Below, piece after piece: positions 29,364 through 33,499 of a DNA stretch of 33,499 nucleotides. The position numbers and the translations under genes were made by a program. The first letter of the stretch is position 1. Every line of letters starts with the position of its first letter. The notes beneath the pieces are model-generated. The model had not been told where the DNA came from. It worked only from the letters and a program-made list of their open reading frames with translations, and searched no databases. Origin of the DNA: a virus; IMG/VR virus record IMGVR_UViG_3300006870_000041, positions 1-33,499 of that record, one strand, 5' to 3'.

Positions 29364-31112
29364 GTGAAACTGAATAAAACAGTTATCTTGGCGTTAATCG
29401 ACGCTATCATTAACGATAAAATTGATTCTGGGATACTCAGTAACAAGAGAGGTCCGAGAGGTTTTCGCGGTAAAGACGGTGAAGACTTTGACTTCGATGA
29501 ACATAAAGCTCAAATTCTACAATTCGTTAAACAATCTGTTATTGAACAAAAAGCAGAGTTCAGACTAACAGAAGATGAAATACGAGAAATCAAATTAAAA
29601 TTTAACGAACTTTCCCTAGATGATATTGAATCTCTTAAAGGTAATCGTGGACCTAGAGGTTATCCAGGTAAAGACGGTGAAGACTTTGACTTCGATGAAC
29701 ATAAAGAAAAGATATTTAATCAACTTATAAATCTCATCGATCAAAACATTGATGAATTAAAAGTTAAATATTCTGATTTATCTGATGAAGATAGAGAATC
29801 CTTGCGCGGTCAACGAGGTTATCGCGGTCAAAAAGGTAAACCGGGTAAAGACGGTCAACAAGGCAAGTCGGCTTACGATGTTTGGTTAGAGTCTAATGAA
29901 GGCACTGAAGAAGATTTTTTAAATTCTCTTAAAGGTGAGAAGGGTGAATCGGGTGAGCAAGGTAATAGAGGTCTTAGAGGTTTCAAAGGTCTTAAAGGTG
30001 AATCCGGTGAAAATGGTCTTTCAGCTTACGAGATATGGTCACAAAACAATGAAGGTACTAAAGAAGATTTTTTAAATTCTCTTAAAGGTGAGAAGGGTGA
30101 AAAAGGCGATCAAGGTGAACAAGGTTATCGAGGTCAAAAAGGTCGTCGAGGTGTTACAGGTGAGAAGGGTGATCAAGGCGAGCGTGGTGTACGCGGTCCT
30201 TTAGGTCTTCCAGGTATTCAAGGCAGAAATGGACGAGATGGTGAAGACGGTAGAGATGGTCAAGACGGACAAGACGCGCCAGTTATCGACGAGATTAAAC
30301 TAAAGAAAAAAACTAATAATAAATTTGCTATAGAATTTAGTTTCAGCGATGGATCAATTATTGAAACTAATAGTATCGCTATGGCCTCTGTCACGACCAT
30401 ATATAATTCGTTCGCTGCTACAGGTGGTGGCGGTGGTGGATTATCTTCAATACCTATCTTATTAGATGGTACACTTATAGGTAACGCTGAATCTATTAAC
30501 TTTCTCGACTCAACTGTTGAAGTTGATGGAACTGACCCAAATCAAATAAACGTAACACCTTTAACGAAAGTGACACTCTTTGAAGAGGGTGTTGAGGTTG
30601 GTGATTGTTTTAACAAGATAGACTTTTGCGGTGATAACGTAACAGTTGCTTCAAGTACAGTCATAGCCGATTGGCCAGATTTATCTTCCGTTACAACTAT
30701 GGCAGGTTTCGGTGACGAGACTAGAGCTAAAGTTTTATTTAGTAACGATGCTCAAAGATTATCTAAAACGTTTACAGCAGGTGAAGATATTACTGCCTTT
30801 CAATATGTAAGATTAGGTGTATCCCAGGAGGTATTTGTCGCTACTAATAATGCAACTTTTGAAGACGCTAAAGTTAGAGGACTTGCTTTGAACGCAGGAC
30901 TTACAGGTGAAAATATATCAGTATTATTATTTGGTTTAGATGATGCCAACTCTTTTAATTTCACTATTAACAATCCGTTCTTTTTAGGAGTTAACGGAGC
31001 AGCAATTCAAAACCCGCCAGTTACGGTCGGTGAGTTTGTCGTTGAGTTGGGTGAATCTCTTGGTAACGGTGTAGTCTTTAATGATATTCAGACACCACAG
31101 GAGATTGTATAA
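29364..31112 (+). CDS. Collagen-like fibre protein
   Basis: 582 residues from a GTG with TAGG upstream. Gly-X-Y blocks near residues 32, 95 and 148-310 (GEKGEKGDQGEQGYRGQKG and similar) form collagen triple helices. They are split by two near-identical DFDFDEHK segments and by two SAYxxWxxNxGTxEDFLNSLKG linkers, known from other collagen-like phage proteins. A Gly-rich hinge (near 355) precedes a beta-rich C-terminal head (about 360-582). Likely a trimeric head or tail fibre that projects from the particle. Confidence 0.85.
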   Translation: MKLNKTVILALIDAIINDKIDSGILSNKRGPRGFRGKDGEDFDFDEHKAQILQFVKQSVIEQKAEFRLTEDEIREIKLKFNELSLDDIESLKGNRGPRGYPGKDGEDFDFDEHKEKIFNQLINLIDQNIDELKVKYSDLSDEDRESLRGQRGYRGQKGKPGKDGQQGKSAYDVWLESNEGTEEDFLNSLKGEKGESGEQGNRGLRGFKGLKGESGENGLSAYEIWSQNNEGTKEDFLNSLKGEKGEKGDQGEQGYRGQKGRRGVTGEKGDQGERGVRGPLGLPGIQGRNGRDGEDGRDGQDGQDAPVIDEIKLKKKTNNKFAIEFSFSDGSIIETNSIAMASVTTIYNSFAATGGGGGGLSSIPILLDGTLIGNAESINFLDSTVEVDGTDPNQINVTPLTKVTLFEEGVEVGDCFNKIDFCGDNVTVASSTVIADWPDLSSVTTMAGFGDETRAKVLFSNDAQRLSKTFTAGEDITAFQYVRLGVSQEVFVATNNATFEDAKVRGLALNAGLTGENISVLLFGLDDANSFNFTINNPFFLGVNGAAIQNPPVTVGEFVVELGESLGNGVVFNDIQTPQEIV

Positions 31113-31549
31113 TGTCTTTTTGGGTAATAGGACAAAAGAAAGTCGGTGGACAAAAGGTTTTAACTGAACCTGTTAATATCGGTAACGCTAATGTTGTGTT
31201 AGTAGATGTCCCTTGTGAAGCAAGTGTTTACGTTGGTGCTGTGGTTATTATGAAAGCAATAGGAGAAGCTAAAAACGCTCTAGCAGATAATATCAGTAAC
31301 GCTAACGTTCTAGGAATTTGCGAAAGTAAATCATCTGCTACAGTTTGCAATGTGAGAGTCCTTGGTAAATCGGAAAGTATTTTTACAAGTCTTGATGTGA
31401 CCAAAGAGTATTTTTTAAGTCCAACAGTTCCGGGCGCTATACAAACGACGATACCTACTAACGTAGGTGAAGTTGTCGTTAAAATAGGACAACCTTTTAG
31501 TGCTACTTCAATGGTTGTTCTCAAAGGTCAAATGTTGGAGAGAGAATGA
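31112..31549 (+). CDS. Small structural protein, resembles collagen fibre C-terminus
   Basis: 145 residues, TAATG-coupled to the fibre gene. VYVGAVVIMK, NVLGICESK, NVRVLGKSE, YFLSPTVPGAIQTTIPTNVGEVVVKIG recur in the same order in the last 120 residues of the fibre protein (FFLGVNGAAIQNPPVTVGEFVVELG). This repeated beta module is common in phage fibres and capsid-associated proteins. Likely a structural or fibre-associated protein made from a duplicated domain. Confidence 0.6.
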   Translation: MSFWVIGQKKVGGQKVLTEPVNIGNANVVLVDVPCEASVYVGAVVIMKAIGEAKNALADNISNANVLGICESKSSATVCNVRVLGKSESIFTSLDVTKEYFLSPTVPGAIQTTIPTNVGEVVVKIGQPFSATSMVVLKGQMLERE

Positions 31550-31755
31550 TACAGACAAGAGACTTATGGATTGCTGCTTTTATAATTAATCAAGGCGAAA
31601 AACTTGTTAAGTTTGAGGTTATTTCTAGAGGTAAAGCTAAGTTTTACTTCAACATCTCTGACGAGCGATATAATGAATTAAAGTTAAAGTTTTTTCAAGG
31701 TGATCTAAGTAAAATAAAACAAACCATGGAAGAACTTAAAGACCTAGCGTATTAG
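31546..31755 (+). CDS. DUF5659-like small protein
   Basis: 69 residues, ATGA-coupled. QTRDLWIAAFIINQGEKLV, then KAKFYFNISDERYNELKLKFFQGDL resembles DUF5659, a small phage domain of unknown function whose order is D-L-x-x-A-A, then K-x-x-F-x-F, then a helical end. Sits among structural genes. Confidence 0.6.
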   Translation: MIQTRDLWIAAFIINQGEKLVKFEVISRGKAKFYFNISDERYNELKLKFFQGDLSKIKQTMEELKDLAY

Positions 31756-31767
31756 GAGATTATTGTT

Positions 31768-31842
31768 ATGGTTACACTTAAAGGTTTTAATTATGAAATA
31801 AACCTTGCTAATATAGAAACACCGAGTAAATCGAAGAGGTAG
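31768..31842 (+). CDS. 24-residue microprotein
   Basis: A short frame with AGGAG nine bases before its ATG, filling the space between two structural genes; its last codons hold the ribosome site of the next gene. The peptide is mildly basic at its end (SKSKR). Function unknown; supported by ribosome site and position. Confidence 0.45.
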   Translation: MVTLKGFNYEINLANIETPSKSKR

Positions 31843-31845
31843 GCA

Positions 31846-32328
31846 ATGTCGGAAAAATTTCTGTACGTCAAACCTTCGGGTACTTACGGTGAAAAAGAAG
31901 GTTTTGAGATTGCCGATCACATCGACGAATCTGCTGGACCCGCTGATAGTGGCAAACCTGTAGTTCTCAATAATGACGGTAAAATTGATCCGAGTATGGT
32001 TGATATACTTTGGACTAAAAAAACCGAAACCGCTACAGCATCAAGTGTTACAAATATCGACTTAACTTCGATAGATAATTTTATAAGTTTAGATTACATT
32101 TATACAATCTGGACAGATGATAAAACTAAAGTTCGTTCCGCGTACATGAGAGTTATAAGAACTTCAGCTACAGATACCAAGGACTCGGTACACGGTAGGT
32201 TAAGAGTGGGAATGTTAAACGTAAATGTTAATGTGAATGTGGTTGCTGGCCAAGCACAATTACAAGTTACTAACAACGAAACTTTTAATGTAAACGTAGA
32301 GGTCGCAAGACTTCAACTAGGAGGATAA
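31846..32328 (+). CDS. Structural beta-rich protein, unknown
   Basis: 160 residues with AGAGGTAGG before the ATG. N-terminal 45 residues are polar with Gly/Pro turns (KPSGTYGEKEGFEIADH); the rest is beta-rich with an Asn/Val repeat (LNVNVNVNVVAGQAQLQVTN). The C-terminal strand order resembles the end of the next gene's product. Likely virion-associated. Confidence 0.5.
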   Translation: MSEKFLYVKPSGTYGEKEGFEIADHIDESAGPADSGKPVVLNNDGKIDPSMVDILWTKKTETATASSVTNIDLTSIDNFISLDYIYTIWTDDKTKVRSAYMRVIRTSATDTKDSVHGRLRVGMLNVNVNVNVVAGQAQLQVTNNETFNVNVEVARLQLGG

Positions 32329-32329
32329 A

Positions 32330-33031
32330 ATGGCAAGAACAGGATTTACAATTGAAAAATTTTTGCAGATGGTATCTGAGAACGGAGATTCAGGGGCAAC
32401 CCTTCTTTTCGGTTCAGGTGCGCCAGGTGGAGATACAAATGCTCAGGATGCTGCCGAACTGGGGTCAGGGTATCTTAGAACTGACAACTTTGAGTTTTAT
32501 CAAAAACTCGCAAATGCAGGTGCCGCCGCTGACTGGTACAGCTACGGCTCTCTTTATACTGTTCTTGGAATCTCTAAGGGCGATGTAGACTTAGGAACTT
32601 TTACTGGTGGAATTGTTACTGATAATTCTGATGTACGAACGGTAATCCAAGACTTAATTGATTATATTACTAGTAATATTGTTGAAGACCTTAGTGAAGA
32701 CGGTGTAACTACTGTCACGACTATTGATGAAGAATTGGTAGATAACGTATGCGCTGTTCACTATTTTGTTTGCGTATCCTTGGCCGATGACCCTGCACGA
32801 AGACAATCTTTCTTCGTACATGCTATGCATGATGGAACGGCTTCTGCTGACGCTGCTAATATTGATGACAATGTTTATTCTAAAAACAAGCATGGTGCCA
32901 CATTTGACTATAGTTTAACTGTGGAGCTTTCTGGTACTGGTACTGCTCAGGAGATGCAATTAAGAGTTGCTTCAACTGAGACAAACGGAGTAGACGTTCG
33001 CGCTAGAAAAGTAGGACAGGTATTATTCTAG
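32330..33031 (+). CDS. Structural beta-rich protein, unknown
   Basis: 233 residues with AGGAGG before its ATG. The first half is mixed (DSGATLLFGSGAPGGDTN, YYSYGSLY-like region near residue 70). The second half is beta-sandwich-like (HYFVCVSLADDPARRQSFFVHAM, DYSLTVELSG, EMQLRVASTETNGVDVRARKVG) and resembles the preceding protein's end. Likely a fibre, appendage or virion protein. Confidence 0.5.
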   Translation: MARTGFTIEKFLQMVSENGDSGATLLFGSGAPGGDTNAQDAAELGSGYLRTDNFEFYQKLANAGAAADWYSYGSLYTVLGISKGDVDLGTFTGGIVTDNSDVRTVIQDLIDYITSNIVEDLSEDGVTTVTTIDEELVDNVCAVHYFVCVSLADDPARRQSFFVHAMHDGTASADAANIDDNVYSKNKHGATFDYSLTVELSGTGTAQEMQLRVASTETNGVDVRARKVGQVLF

Positions 33032-33032
33032 A

Positions 33033-33499
33033 ATGATAGATTCTAATAAAAGTTTTGATGTAGATTCGGGGTTAGGGCCAGGAGGCCCTGACAACCCAAA
33101 ACTATTTAGTGGTGCAGGAGTTCCTAACTTCATTGCTCCTATTGGTTCTGTTTGTTTCGATACAGATGGAACCAAATACAAATTCGTTGGACCTTCGGCG
33201 AACGATTGGATTTCAATGGGTTCAAGTCTCATCGGGGCTTTAGGATATTCGTGGACTGACGGAAAATCTTTCCCGTATTTATTTACTGACAGCAATAACT
33301 ACACAACAGTTTCAAAATTTGTATGGCCGGGTAGTGATATGTTCGGCGATCTATCTCAGATATATTTAAACAAAGCAGTTAAAAATGCAGTAAAAGATTG
33401 CGCTGTTAGAGTGTACGATGTGACAAACAATCAAGTAATTGCCGAGATAACATCATTCAATAACACTGATTTTATGCCCAGCGATATGGGTGCGATACT
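33033..33499 (+). CDS. Structural protein, partial (open at window edge)
   Basis: Reading frame from the ATG at 33033 stays open to the window end, at least 155 codons. The product so far is Gly/Asp-rich at the start (DVDSGLGPGGPDNPK) and then beta-like (FIAPIGSVCFDTDGTKYKFV, SSLIGALGYSW). It continues the series of virion-like genes. The 3' end is missing, so no family is assigned. Confidence 0.55.
   Translation, partial: MIDSNKSFDVDSGLGPGGPDNPKLFSGAGVPNFIAPIGSVCFDTDGTKYKFVGPSANDWISMGSSLIGALGYSWTDGKSFPYLFTDSNNYTTVSKFVWPGSDMFGDLSQIYLNKAVKNAVKDCAVRVYDVTNNQVIAEITSFNNTDFMPSDMGAI

Overview
The window is a 33.5 kb piece of a low-GC tailed double-stranded DNA phage genome (Caudoviricetes) with an HK97-type head. 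The evidence is P27-like small and Terminase_1-type large terminase, ClpP-like prohead protease, HK97-fold major capsid and HK97-family portal, next to a complete phage replication module and dense, overlapping genes with strong AGGAG-type ribosome sites. The host cannot be named. A possible spanin-like protein hints at a Gram-negative host, weakly. No integrase, tRNA or rRNA was seen, and no head-tail adaptor, tape-measure or lysin gene is inside the window.

Layout. (1) 1-919, plus strand: three small membrane-associated proteins, probably a lysis or envelope cassette. (2) 807-6964, minus strand: HExxH metallopeptidase, winged-helix protein, family B DNA polymerase, SSB-like (DUF2815-type) protein, DUF2800 nuclease and a scaffold-like protein; a PD-(D/E)XK endonuclease gene at 1461 runs the other way and appears leaderless. 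(3) 7052-12609, plus strand: SF2 helicase, two microproteins, DUF3310 protein, VRR-NUC-like nuclease, PrimPol-RepA-type primase/helicase and four small genes. (4) 12606-15896, minus strand: regulatory operon with ParB-like, two HTH proteins, a possible ribbon-helix-helix protein and small unknowns. (5) 15897-16468: divergent control region with four GAACNNNGTTC palindromes and a large nested hairpin. (6) 16469-17993, plus: small genes including a gp74-like HNH protein. (7) 17994-18799: non-coding, with a roughly 95% AT block and a family of dyad repeats. (8) 18800-21342: AT-rich cassette of eight small accessory genes under its own promoter and terminator. (9) 21622-22410: non-coding, with a 13-bp minisatellite, a seven-copy dyad-repeat array phased at 42 bp, and a GC-rich candidate cos site. 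(10) 22411-33499: packaging, head and fibre/decoration genes.

How it fits together. PolB, SSB-like protein, DUF2800 nuclease, SF2 helicase and PrimPol-helicase form the replisome. The AT-rich block and dyad repeats around the accessory cassette are the best candidate for the replication origin. The HNH protein, small terminase and large terminase form a cos-type packaging machine. Capsid expression is tuned by two UUCG-loop terminators around the putative decoration protein. The portal gene lies after the capsid gene and is followed by a collagen-like fibre and several small beta-rich proteins instead of the usual connector genes.

The most novel signals are the 22-bp dyad repeats flanking the accessory cassette on both sides, and the GAACN3GTTC operator and nested-hairpin control region.
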